Positions 1-7,966 of a stretch of DNA of 64,000 nucleotides are shown piece after piece. The stretch is from an uncultured Alphaproteobacteria bacterium (GTDB lineage: Bacteria > Pseudomonadota > Alphaproteobacteria > RF32 > CAG-239). The position numbers and the translations under genes are program-made. The notes beneath the pieces were generated by a model. That model was not told where the DNA came from and did no database searches. It saw nothing but the letters and a program-made list of their open reading frames with translations. Numbering within the stretch: the first letter of the stretch is position 1; every line of letters starts with the position of its first letter. The DNA is taken from contig CAJUKS010000003.1 in NCBI GenBank assembly GCA_910587405.1, positions 124,001-188,000 of the forward strand. Direction: 5' to 3'.

Positions 1-1668
1 AAGTATAAAGGAAAACTGTCCGGTTTGGACGGTGCCGAGTTGGCCCGTGCCCTCAAAAGTTATGAAAAAAATTCGCTGATCGGCAGTCGGGTCGGCGGTT
101 TTGCCTATTTGAACATGGTCACTCAAATGAAAAATGCCGAGGCAATGGCTTTTTATCAGAATGTCAGCGAAAAACTGACCGATTACAGCAAACCGTTGAT
201 TTTCCTGAGTCTGGAAATTAACCGGCTTCCGGCAGCCAAAATCGCCGGTTGGCTTAAAAATCCGCAGGCCGCTTTCTATAAGCCGTGGCTGGAACGGGTG
301 CGCCGTTTCAAAAAATATGAACTCTCCGAACCGGTGGAAGAGGTCCTTCTCGAAAAGTCAATGACCTCATCGTCGGCGTGGGTACGTTTATATGAAGAGA
401 CGTCTTCGCGCTTGCAATATGAAGTGGACGGTAAAACTTATAATGATGCCGAAATATCCAAACTGTTGCTGCATAAAGACGCTGCCGTCCGTCATCAGGC
501 CGGCGCCGAAATTAACCGGGTGGCGGAAGCAAATGCCGACCTCTTCACCTTTATCTACAATATGGTGATTAAGGACAAAGCGATTGAAGATGAAAAACGC
601 GGTTTTAAGCTGCCGATGTCTTCGCGTAACATGTCGGAGAACGTTTCCGACCGGATGGTGGAAACGTTGGCAGAAACGGTGCGTGCCAACTATAAAAACA
701 TTGCTCACCGCTTTTATAAACTGAAGGCCAAGTGGCTGGGGGTTGACAAAATCTCATATTGGGACCGCAATGCGCCGCTGCCGTTTGCCGACGATACCGA
801 ATACAGCTGGGGCGAAACGGTGTCGACGGTTTTGGATGCCTATGAAAAGTTCTCGCCGGAACTTCACGAAATTGCCAAAGAATTTTTTGACAATGCCTGG
901 ATTGACGTTCCGCCGCGCGACGGTAAACGCAGCGGCGCCTTTTGCGCACCGGTCAGTTCCGATTCTCATCCTTATTTGTTGCTGAATTTTGCCGGTAAGC
1001 GTAATGACGTTTTGACTCTGGCGCATGAACTGGGGCACGGCTGTCATCACCAAACCCGCATCAAAAACGGCGAGTTGAACGAATATTCGCGGATGACGAC
1101 CGAAGAAGTGGCTTCGGTGTTCGGCGAGATGATAACCTTTCAGTCGATGGTGGCCGAACTTCCCGACGGCCCGGAAAAACTGGCTTTGATTGCTTCAAAA
1201 GTCAGCGATATGATTAATACGGCCATCCGCCAGATCGCGTTTCATTTCTTTGAAAGCCGTGCGCATCTGGAGCGTAAAAACGGCGAGTTGAGCAAAGAAC
1301 GCCTGTGTGACATCTGGCAGGAAGAAATGGCTGCCAGCCTCGGCGAAGCGGTGGAAGTCGGTGCCGACAGTCGTTATATCTGGTCGCAGGTCGGACATTT
1401 CTTTTTCCTGCCGTTTTATGTATATGCCTATTCGTTTGCCGATTGCCTGGTCAATTCTTTGTATGAAGTCAGTCAGGAAGGCAAAGTCAAAGATTTTCCG
1501 GCCAAATATATGAAAATGCTGTCCCAAACCGCCGTTACCGATTATAAACAGCTGTTGAAGCCGTTTGGGCTGGATCCGACCGATTCCGATTTTTGGAACA
1601 AGGGGTTGAGCCTGATTTCGGGTTATATTGACGAGTTGGAACGTTTGGATAAAAAACTGAAACGTTAA
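1..1668 (+). CDS. pepF: M3-family oligoendopeptidase (PepF-like), 5' truncated
   Basis: Zinc metallopeptidase that cleaves oligopeptides in the cytoplasm. The zinc motif HELGH is encoded at 1024-1038, followed by GCHHQTR. A downstream TTEEVASVFGE segment (about 1099-1131) should supply the third, glutamate ligand, as in family M3. The frame is open from base 1 and the residues there (KYKGKLSGLDGAEL) already match the family's N-terminal helical region, so the gene begins upstream of the window; the TTG at 25 is not a real start. About 556 codons are visible against roughly 600 for the family, so only a short N-terminal piece is missing. A hairpin with a T run follows the stop. Confidence 0.9.
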   Translation, partial: KYKGKLSGLDGAELARALKSYEKNSLIGSRVGGFAYLNMVTQMKNAEAMAFYQNVSEKLTDYSKPLIFLSLEINRLPAAKIAGWLKNPQAAFYKPWLERVRRFKKYELSEPVEEVLLEKSMTSSSAWVRLYEETSSRLQYEVDGKTYNDAEISKLLLHKDAAVRHQAGAEINRVAEANADLFTFIYNMVIKDKAIEDEKRGFKLPMSSRNMSENVSDRMVETLAETVRANYKNIAHRFYKLKAKWLGVDKISYWDRNAPLPFADDTEYSWGETVSTVLDAYEKFSPELHEIAKEFFDNAWIDVPPRDGKRSGAFCAPVSSDSHPYLLLNFAGKRNDVLTLAHELGHGCHHQTRIKNGELNEYSRMTTEEVASVFGEMITFQSMVAELPDGPEKLALIASKVSDMINTAIRQIAFHFFESRAHLERKNGELSKERLCDIWQEEMAASLGEAVEVGADSRYIWSQVGHFFFLPFYVYAYSFADCLVNSLYEVSQEGKVKDFPAKYMKMLSQTAVTDYKQLLKPFGLDPTDSDFWNKGLSLISGYIDELERLDKKLKR

Positions 1669-1681
1669 CGAATTGCGTCTG

Positions 1682-1719
1682 AAAAAAACGCCGTTATCGA
1701 AAGGAAAACGGCGTTTTTT
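1682..1719 (+). terminator. Rho-independent terminator after pepF
   Basis: An inverted repeat (AAAACGCCGTT and AACGGCGTTTT) with an A run before it and a T run after it lies about 15 bp downstream of the oligoendopeptidase stop codon. Confidence 0.85.
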
Positions 1720-1724
1720 GTTAT

Positions 1725-1752
1725 AAAAAATCCCGGCATGGCCGGGATTTTG
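1725..1752 (-). terminator. Terminator of the VirB8-like gene
   Basis: The palindrome AATCCCGGC-atg-GCCGGGATT lies just past the minus-strand gene's stop codon. Read on the minus strand it is followed by a T6 run, so it terminates the VirB8-like gene. Confidence 0.75.
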
Positions 1753-1754
1753 GT

Positions 1755-2534
1755 TTATCTGAAGAACAATTCTTTGGTAATCCGTTTTGATGTGGACAGA
1801 TAATGTTCCGAAGCGCTTGGGGCGCCGAGATACGAAAGGGAAAAACTGGTGATCAGAAAACTGAACGGGTTTTTCAGAGCATCATCGTGAGAACGCCCTT
1901 TAAATTTGACAAAGCGCAGACGCATCACCGCCCGCCACAGATTGATATCGGGCGTCGGGGTGTCGGGCAGATAGTCGATGGTGCGGAACTGGGTTTGCCA
2001 CAAGCCCATGCCGAGCGGGCGGATCCAGTCGATTTCAACGTCACGCATCATGCTTTTGCGACGAAACTGCAACATATTGAATTTGGCGTCATAGCGGGTA
2101 AATTCATCAAAAATGAACGGTGAAGAATACCAGTAAACGTATGAGCCGGGTCCCCAGCGGCGAATCAGTTCGTCATAATCGTTGGTGATCAGGTAACGCA
2201 TCATAATATAGTTGGTGATATGTTCTTCGTTGATCAGGTTGCCGACCGGATAATTGACTTCCATCGGCTGTACGCGTTCGATCTGGCTGAAATAATGGTC
2301 GATGTAAAAAAGCTGCGGCGAGCTTGACCGTTGCGGCAGCATAATATAAAGCGCACTGGCAAGCATCATGTTAAAGCAAATTGACATCGAAGCGACAATG
2401 ACTAAAAAGCGCGACGTCCACAGATAACGTCGTTCCGGCATTGCATTGACGTGTACCTGTTCGGGAAAAAGGCCGAGTTTGTCGGGGCTTTCTTTTTCTC
2501 TGTATTTAAAAATAGTGTTAAAAATGCTGAACAT
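1755..2534 (-). CDS. VirB8-like inner-membrane protein
   Basis: A 259-residue protein with a cytoplasmic N-terminus, one membrane segment at about residues 42-66 (LVIVASMSICFNMMLASAL) and a periplasmic domain. The domain matches the VirB8/TraE pattern: a helix with MRYLITNDYDELIRRW, where VirB8 has its RExYD-type segment, then a paired SSPFIFDEF, and near the C-terminus NPFSFLITSFSLSYLG, where VirB8 has NP.GF.V..Y. VirB8 proteins are scaffold components of type IV secretion systems. No other T4SS gene is in the window, so the protein is an orphan here. It stands alone between two terminators and lacks an obvious Shine-Dalgarno sequence. The family call rests on motif resemblance only. Confidence 0.6.
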   Translation of the reverse strand: MFSIFNTIFKYREKESPDKLGLFPEQVHVNAMPERRYLWTSRFLVIVASMSICFNMMLASALYIMLPQRSSSPQLFYIDHYFSQIERVQPMEVNYPVGNLINEEHITNYIMMRYLITNDYDELIRRWGPGSYVYWYSSPFIFDEFTRYDAKFNMLQFRRKSMMRDVEIDWIRPLGMGLWQTQFRTIDYLPDTPTPDINLWRAVMRLRFVKFKGRSHDDALKNPFSFLITSFSLSYLGAPSASEHYLSTSKRITKELFFR

Positions 2535-2697
2535 CGGAGTTTTATCAACCTTAAATTAAATTTCTTCCTCTATTTTATACATCAAAGCTGCCAAAAATCA
2601 AATAAATACTACCAAATCCGAAAAAAATGCTACCAACTTAGAAAATATTAGTGTAAACATATAACTGGATCTTTCTGTACGTAAAGGGTTTTAACTA

Positions 2698-4602
2698 ATG
2701 AAAAAGCTATTGATATCTTTGTTTATTCCGGTGATGTTCGCAGCGTCCTGCGGACAGAATAATACCGTCAATTCTCCCAATCCGGCTGATTACAGCAAGG
2801 AATCGGTTCTTTACAACGACTGGGACCGCGCTGTCCGGATTGACGTCGATATGCAGAATATGTATGTCAGTACGCCGACTAAAATAGAAAAGCCGATCGA
2901 TTTGTATATGGCCATGTCTCTGGCCCTGAAATATAACTATACCCGCCGCCTGATCTCCTATGAAGACAGCATCATCCGCGCCGGAAAATCGCCGGTTAAC
3001 CGTCTGCCGGAAATTGTCAGCCATGCCGGGTATATCAACGAGACCAATTCGGGAATGAGCCCGGATCTGAAAGTGGCATGGAATATGCTGGATATTTCAA
3101 TGGTTTATTGCCTCAGTCGTGACAACGATTACAAAGCCAGCGTAGCGTTTGAAGAAAGCCGCAAGGTTATTCACAACATTTTGCAGGAAACGCGCACCCT
3201 GTACTGGAAAACGCTGACGGCTCAGCGCCTGCTGCCGGTGATTGACGACATGACCGAATATATGACTCTGGAAGTGGACGACATGAACGCCAAAGCCAAA
3301 GCTTTGGAAAAGAAGGGCGAAAACCCCGAAGTCGGTCAGTTGGTCAAAAAAAGACAATATATGGAAGCGATTAAAAACCTTTCCGCCCTCAAACGTGACA
3401 TGGAAACCGCACAGACCCGTTTGGCGAGCCTGATGGGATTGCATCCGTCCACCGAATTCAAACTGGTTGGTTCGGAATACGGCAATTTCGATTTGCCGAA
3501 AATCCGCAATTCGCTGGCTGATCTGGAATGGCTTGCCCTCAGCAACAGACCCGAACTGCGTGAACATGATTTGGCCGTCAATGCCGAACGTATGAAGCTG
3601 GTGATTAAAGATTTTAAGGATCCGGGGCTGAAAAAATATAAAAATGATCCGGACTTCTATAACCGTCTGTGGTCGAAAAAAGCGCGCGAGTTGGGTATGA
3701 GCGTGTTTGAAGACCCGGCCAACCCCAACGCGCTGGATATGGAGCATTTGCGCCGCCAGCGGATGAGCGCCCTGATTCTCAGCCAGGTTTATATTGCTTG
3801 GGCGCAGTATATGTCGGCGGTTGAAGATTATCAGATTAATATGGAAATTGCCTCCACTTCCGAAAACATTGCCGAAGACTTTACAATTGCCGATGGCAGC
3901 AAAACCGAGAAGAGCCAGCTGGAAGCTTCGCGGGCGATCGAAGACGAAGTGAAGGCCTTCAAGTCTTATGCCGATTTGCAGGAATCTTTGGGCAATCTTT
4001 ATGCCACCATCGGTTTGGACGCGATTCCTTATTATATGCTGAACGAAAAACCGTCCAAAATTGCGGTTTATCTGCGCAATACTCTGGAAAAATGGGCAAA
4101 GGGCGATTTTATGCCCGACAATCGGCCCTATCTGCTGAACATTCCGGCCAAACGGCCGCCGGTTAACCTCAGTTCCGGTGATTTGTTGCCGGATGTCAAC
4201 GCCGAAACCGGCAGCAAAATTACGATTAAGATTCCCGATTCGGCAATGTCCAGAATGGACTTTAACGGAAAAGTCATCAGCCGCGCCGGTATGATTGACG
4301 ATAAACCGTTGCCCCAATGGCTGACCTATAATGAAGAAACGCGCACCTTTTATGGTACCGCGATGCCGGGCAGCGAAGGAACCTATAATCTGAAAGTCTA
4401 TTTCAGTGATGAAAAAGGCAGTGTTGCTTATATGACTTTCAAAATTATGGTGAAGGAAGTTTATGTTCCGTCGCTTACGCTCAAAGGACAAACGCCGGGA
4501 ACGACGGCAACGGTTTTGAAACGTTGTGTCGGTTCCAACTGCAAAGACGAATATATTGTCGAAGAAGCGGTTGGCGAAGACGTCCGCACTTCCGCCCAGT
4601 AA
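2698..4602 (+). CDS. TolC-like outer-membrane lipoprotein with C-terminal Ig/cadherin-like domain
   Basis: A 634-residue protein. The signal peptide ends in FAASC, a lipobox, so it should be lipidated. Residues about 60-450 show the outer-membrane efflux protein pattern: AMSLALKYNYTRRL near the start, long coiled-coil helices, and the internal repeat LEWLALSNRPELREHDL. After about residue 480 comes a region unlike TolC: PLPQWLTYNEETRTFYG, then TAMPGSEGTYNLKVYFSD. This is the layout of a putative-Ig (He_PIG/dystroglycan cadherin-like) domain. The start ATG has AAAGGG 10 bp upstream. There is no membrane-fusion or ABC/RND partner nearby. It is longer than usual TolC proteins (about 450 residues) because of the extra domain and inserts. 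A paralogue-like standard TolC is encoded at 10641-11999. Confidence 0.75.
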   Translation: MKKLLISLFIPVMFAASCGQNNTVNSPNPADYSKESVLYNDWDRAVRIDVDMQNMYVSTPTKIEKPIDLYMAMSLALKYNYTRRLISYEDSIIRAGKSPVNRLPEIVSHAGYINETNSGMSPDLKVAWNMLDISMVYCLSRDNDYKASVAFEESRKVIHNILQETRTLYWKTLTAQRLLPVIDDMTEYMTLEVDDMNAKAKALEKKGENPEVGQLVKKRQYMEAIKNLSALKRDMETAQTRLASLMGLHPSTEFKLVGSEYGNFDLPKIRNSLADLEWLALSNRPELREHDLAVNAERMKLVIKDFKDPGLKKYKNDPDFYNRLWSKKARELGMSVFEDPANPNALDMEHLRRQRMSALILSQVYIAWAQYMSAVEDYQINMEIASTSENIAEDFTIADGSKTEKSQLEASRAIEDEVKAFKSYADLQESLGNLYATIGLDAIPYYMLNEKPSKIAVYLRNTLEKWAKGDFMPDNRPYLLNIPAKRPPVNLSSGDLLPDVNAETGSKITIKIPDSAMSRMDFNGKVISRAGMIDDKPLPQWLTYNEETRTFYGTAMPGSEGTYNLKVYFSDEKGSVAYMTFKIMVKEVYVPSLTLKGQTPGTTATVLKRCVGSNCKDEYIVEEAVGEDVRTSAQ

Positions 4603-4620
4603 GCGGGCTGCTAAAAACTG

Positions 4621-4649
4621 AAAAACCTCCGTTTTGCGGAGGTTTTTTT
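4621..4649 (+). terminator. Rho-independent terminator
   Basis: AAAAACCTCCG, loop ttt(t), CGGAGGTTTTTTT, starting 19 bp after the stop of the TolC-like lipoprotein gene. Confidence 0.9.
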
Positions 4650-4789
4650 ATGCCTTTTATAAAAAGCATTTTAAAAATGAAGTCAAAAAACAATGAACGG
4701 TCGCATCCGTAGAGGCGATTCTCAGGTATGTTTTGTTATTTTAGCGGGACAGCAAAAACAGAGAAGTTCGAAAAAACAAAAGGCGCTTT

Positions 4790-4815
4790 GAGAAAACGAT
4801 CCTTTTTTTGTGACA
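4790..4815 (-). repeat. Recombination-like site S1 of AT1 (third, upstream copy)
   Basis: Read on the minus strand this is arm TGTCACAAAAAAA, core GGATCG, then TTTT. It is identical over 23 bases to the first 23 bases of site S2 (4915-4937) but in opposite orientation. S1 and S2 therefore enclose a 99-bp segment (4816-4914) between facing repeats. AT2 and AT3 have no such third site. Confidence 0.7.
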
Positions 4816-4914
4816 GGTAAAGATACAATTTCATTTGATTCATTTAAAAAAATAAATTGTGGATTTCTAATGAGTTATGATTGTTTTCTAAACAAGAAAA
4901 ATATAAAATAAAGT
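4816..4914. other. Putative second invertible segment upstream of AT1
   Basis: This 99-bp A+T-rich segment is bounded by the facing repeats S1 and S2. Its left end (GGTAAAGATACAA) and an internal stretch (ATTGTGGATTTC, then GAGTTATG) resemble the corresponding parts of the AT2 and AT3 segments in their orientation (GGCAAATCGTACAA; ATTGTGAGATTATC; AGGTTAGG), allowing small gaps. It may be a diverged duplicate of the 86-bp segment. The similarity is weaker than for the S2-S3 segment. No gene is present. Confidence 0.4.
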
Positions 4915-4946
4915 TGTCACAAAAAAAGGATCGTTTTTTTGATACA
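4915..4946 (+). repeat. Distal recombination-like site S2 of AT1
   Basis: Left arm TGTCACAAAAAAA, core GGATCG, right arm TTTTTTTGATACA: a 13-6-13 palindromic layout. Its inner 18 bases (core plus right arm, minus the outer core base) are repeated exactly, inverted, at the proximal site 5033-5050. The starts of the two sites are 118 bp apart, the same as at AT2 and AT3. Confidence 0.8.
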
Positions 4947-5032
4947 CTTTTTATTTGTGTCAATAACGGCATAACTTATTGATAATTTTAGAATTATCTT
5001 GAAATTTATGGGCAATTGCTGTACTCTTTGCC
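4947..5032. other. 86-bp putative invertible segment of AT1, in opposite orientation to AT2/AT3
   Basis: The segment lies between inverted copies of an 18-bp repeat. Its reverse complement aligns without gaps to the AT3 segment (58382-58467), with about 45 of the first 63 positions identical by hand count. Shared blocks include GGCAAA, GTACA, TTCAAGA and ATTATCAATA. The direct orientation shows no such match. This is the expected signature of an inverted DNA switch. No convincing -35/-10 pair could be assigned in either direction, so the ON orientation is unknown. Confidence 0.75.
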
Positions 5033-5054
5033 TGTATCAAAAAAACGATCGTTT
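5033..5054 (+). repeat. Proximal recombination-like site S3 of AT1
   Basis: Arm TGTATCAAAAAAA, core CGATCG, then TTT; the outer arm is degenerate. It lies 47 bp upstream of the chosen start codon. The site is translated as CLYQKNDRLN if the upstream ATG at 4999 is used, which argues against that start. Confidence 0.8.
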
Positions 5055-5079
5055 AAATTTAAAAGGAAAGGAATGGGCT

Positions 5080-7797
5080 TTGACTGAAAAAAGATATCTC
5101 TTGTTATCTTGCGCAGCGTTTTTTTTCGGGATGACGGAAATGGCGGTTGCTGCGGATATTATAAATCAACATTATGCAGAAAAATCGAGCGGTACCTATG
5201 GTGTGGGCGGGGCATTGACTTTTGCGCCGCCGGAAGTTTCTTTGATAAAAGACTCTTCGTTTACAAATAACAGGTCACTCATCGGCGGTGCCGTTGTCAG
5301 CCGAGGCCATATCACCTCCGTCAGCAACAGTATATTTCAGGGAAACACTTCCGAAACGGGTGGCGGCGGCGCTATTTACAGTCAGACGCTTCCCGGTCAC
5401 GAAGATGTCAATTCCGGCGGAATTGATAAAATCAGCAACGTTCAGTTTTTAGGAAATTCGGCGGCCGGTTTCGGCGGCGCTGTTTTCCATCTCTCGCATC
5501 GGAATGTGTTGGTTGAAAATAGCATTTTTGAAGGCAATCACGGCGAGAAGGGCGGCGGCGCTTTCAACAGCGGACAATATGAAGGGCAGGGCGCTGCCGT
5601 TACCATGGTTAATAACCAATTCCGAAACAATACTTCCGGCCGTGTCACCGACGGTACTTTCGGCGGCGGTGCCATAAGACTTGATTCGGGATCGGTTATT
5701 TTCAAAGGCAACAACGTTTTTGAAAATAATAAGGACCCTGAAAGAAACAATGACATCAATGTTCAAAGCGGTTCGGTGATTGTGGCCGAGTCGGCTGTGG
5801 TTACGCTGGACGGCGGCATTATCGGTAATGGTAACACCGTCATTGAAAAAGGCGGACAAATTAAAGTGGAAAACACGGCCAATGCCACCACTTTCGGCAA
5901 TCAGACCGAAAACAATGGTACCATAACCGTCAACAAAGAAAAAGCAGCCGATGTTTTGGCCGAATTTACCAACAACGGACAGATTGCCAATCAGGGAGAT
6001 TTTGCCGTTCAGGGGACCGGAACGCTGGTTCTGAACCGGGGAATTGACGGAAGCGGTCGGACAACCGTCAGCGAAGGCGGGCGGCTTGTGGCCAATGCTG
6101 CCGGTGTGGCGATGCAAAATGCGTTAATCAACAACGGTACCGTTAATATTGATAAAGACAAAAGCCTGATCCTGAAACAGGACAGTGTCAATAACGGCAC
6201 CATTGACAATAACGGACTTCTGGCCGTCAACAAATCTTTGCTTCTCCGCAGTTCGATCCAAGGCGAAGGGACAGTGTCGGTTAACAACGGCGCCATGCTT
6301 GATATTGCCGGAAAAGACGCCCAGGTTGCCAACAATATTGACAATCGCGGTATTTTGCGTGTCAGCGAGAATTCTCAACTGACGGCCGAACGGGAAATTG
6401 CCAACCACAAAGTTATTGTTAACCGCGGCGTCATCCATAACAACGGTGCCCTTTTGTTAAACGGCGGTTCATCGGTCGAAATGGGGACCGATGCGGTGTT
6501 CAATACCAAAGAACTCCGGGCTTCGGGGCTGCCGCAGTTGAAACTGAACGTTGAGACCGACACCGTCGCCGATACGATTCGTCACGGTATTATCAATGTG
6601 GACGGTGACGTTACGGGCAACACGGATGTTGTTTTGAAATTTACGGATGACAACCTGTTGACAAATCCCGAAACCGTCAAAAGCCTTTTCGTCAATGCGC
6701 CGCAGGACAATGCCGAAACTTCGGCCGCATTTAATGTGGTGCGGGTCGAAAAAAGTCCGTATATGTGGGTGGCTCAGTCCGAGGCCGGTGAAGGCGATCA
6801 GGGTACGGCCTGGTATCTGACGGTTAATACGCTGGTGCCGGAAACGCCGGATTCCCTGGTTGTGGCGCCGGAAGTCGTCGCGGCGGCCGGAATGCACGAA
6901 GCAGCGCTGGAACAGACGCGCAGCGTGCTTCGCAATTTGAACGGCAAGCTGGCTTCCGGACGGGAATATTGTCCGAATTGCGGCATATATTCGCAGGAGT
7001 GGGACGGACGTCCGTTGCATAATTTGTGGATTAGCGCCCAGGGCGAAACCGCCGGTATTGACAAGCCGGTTGACATGGATGCCGACATTTGGGGCGTGGA
7101 AGCCGGTTTTGACCTCCAAAACGACGTTAACAACACCTTTGGCGTTTTTGCTTCTTATCGCAACGGCGAGTACGATCTTTCGGGACGCGGTGCCAAATTG
7201 CATGCGCTTTCCGGCAGCAAAATTGATATCGACTCTTATCTGGCCGGTCTTTATTACCGTTACGACAAAAACATGAACTGGTTGTTTGCCGGCATATACG
7301 GCGGTATGCAGCGGGCAGACGTTAAAACGGACGACGGAATTGCCAAGTTTGACAGCGACGGCGTAGAATTCGGCGCCGGGATAGAGGCCGGACATACTTT
7401 TGCTTTGAACAGTGATCTGACCCTGAGTCCGTCGCTGGGGATTTATTATACCCAGATTGATTTTGATTCCGCTGCCGATAACGTTGGCAAAAGATATGAC
7501 TGGAGTGACGTCAAACATCTGGAGGCCGAGTTTGGCATCAAGCTGGAAAAACAAATCGATACGGCGAAGATTTATGTAAAACCGAGCGTTATTCACACTT
7601 TAACCGATGATGACGAAGTAAAAATCAGCGGTTACGGCAAAGCCGACACTTATCACGATCAGACTTTGGGTCGGATAGAGTTGGGCGGCCGTTACGGTTT
7701 CAATGATGCGGTGTCGGGTTATGGCTGGACCAACTATACTTTTGGTTCGGGATATGACAACGTAACTTTGGGCGCCGGCCTGAGTTATGCCTGGTAA
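5080..7797 (+). CDS. Autotransporter 1 (AT1), Pmp-like passenger and C-terminal beta-barrel
   Basis: A type V secreted surface protein of about 905 residues. The preferred start is TTG at 5080, with AAAGGAAAGGA 7-8 bp upstream and a good signal peptide directly after it (LLLSCAAFFFG, cleavage near AVA-AD). An in-frame ATG at 4999 would put the recombination site into the protein and is rejected. The passenger N-terminus has GGA(V/I) and FxxN repeats (GGAVVSRG, FQGNTS, FLGNSA, FEGNHG) typical of beta-helix Pmp-like adhesins, then N/G-rich NNGT-type strands. The C-terminal 270 residues form an autotransporter barrel ending in SYAW. A CPNCG motif (6970-6981) just before the barrel holds the only two cysteines I see in the mature protein. 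It is the most diverged of the three paralogues in the window. Confidence 0.88.
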   Translation: MTEKRYLLLSCAAFFFGMTEMAVAADIINQHYAEKSSGTYGVGGALTFAPPEVSLIKDSSFTNNRSLIGGAVVSRGHITSVSNSIFQGNTSETGGGGAIYSQTLPGHEDVNSGGIDKISNVQFLGNSAAGFGGAVFHLSHRNVLVENSIFEGNHGEKGGGAFNSGQYEGQGAAVTMVNNQFRNNTSGRVTDGTFGGGAIRLDSGSVIFKGNNVFENNKDPERNNDINVQSGSVIVAESAVVTLDGGIIGNGNTVIEKGGQIKVENTANATTFGNQTENNGTITVNKEKAADVLAEFTNNGQIANQGDFAVQGTGTLVLNRGIDGSGRTTVSEGGRLVANAAGVAMQNALINNGTVNIDKDKSLILKQDSVNNGTIDNNGLLAVNKSLLLRSSIQGEGTVSVNNGAMLDIAGKDAQVANNIDNRGILRVSENSQLTAEREIANHKVIVNRGVIHNNGALLLNGGSSVEMGTDAVFNTKELRASGLPQLKLNVETDTVADTIRHGIINVDGDVTGNTDVVLKFTDDNLLTNPETVKSLFVNAPQDNAETSAAFNVVRVEKSPYMWVAQSEAGEGDQGTAWYLTVNTLVPETPDSLVVAPEVVAAAGMHEAALEQTRSVLRNLNGKLASGREYCPNCGIYSQEWDGRPLHNLWISAQGETAGIDKPVDMDADIWGVEAGFDLQNDVNNTFGVFASYRNGEYDLSGRGAKLHALSGSKIDIDSYLAGLYYRYDKNMNWLFAGIYGGMQRADVKTDDGIAKFDSDGVEFGAGIEAGHTFALNSDLTLSPSLGIYYTQIDFDSAADNVGKRYDWSDVKHLEAEFGIKLEKQIDTAKIYVKPSVIHTLTDDDEVKISGYGKADTYHDQTLGRIELGGRYGFNDAVSGYGWTNYTFGSGYDNVTLGAGLSYAW

Positions 7798-7816
7798 TGC
7801 CCTTCGGTTCCGATAA

Positions 7817-7847
7817 AAAAAACTCCCCGATTTCCGGGGAGTTTTTT
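7817..7847 (+). terminator. Terminator of AT1
   Basis: AACTCCCCG, loop attt, CGGGGAGTTTTTT, starting about 20 bp after the stop codon. Confidence 0.9.
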
Positions 7848-7912
7848 GTTAATGATTCCGTATAAGCAAAATAACAGCTGATAACAGCGGTTTTCCGGCC
7901 ATGTCTTGCTAT

Positions 7913-7951
7913 GCGACAACGGGGAAAGCAAAAAGCTTTCCCCGTTGTCGC
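7913..7951 (-). terminator. Long perfect hairpin at the 3' end of glgP
   Basis: GCGACAACGGGGAAAGC pairs perfectly with its downstream complement (about 17 bp, A-rich loop), 15 bp past the glgP stop codon. On the minus strand it is not followed by a T run. It may therefore work as a stabilising 3' hairpin or a factor-assisted terminator rather than a classical intrinsic terminator. Confidence 0.5.
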
Positions 7952-7966
7952 AATACTGATTTTTTA

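Noticed and set aside
3097..4491. 464-codon minus-strand frame over the TolC-like lipoprotein gene
   Set aside because: Antisense shadow; rich in His, Phe, Gln and Arg and without a signal or family match.
4915..5054. Simple repressor operator pair instead of recombination sites
   Set aside because: Not excluded, but it does not explain why the AT1 spacer matches the others only in reverse complement, nor the within-locus matching of core bases.
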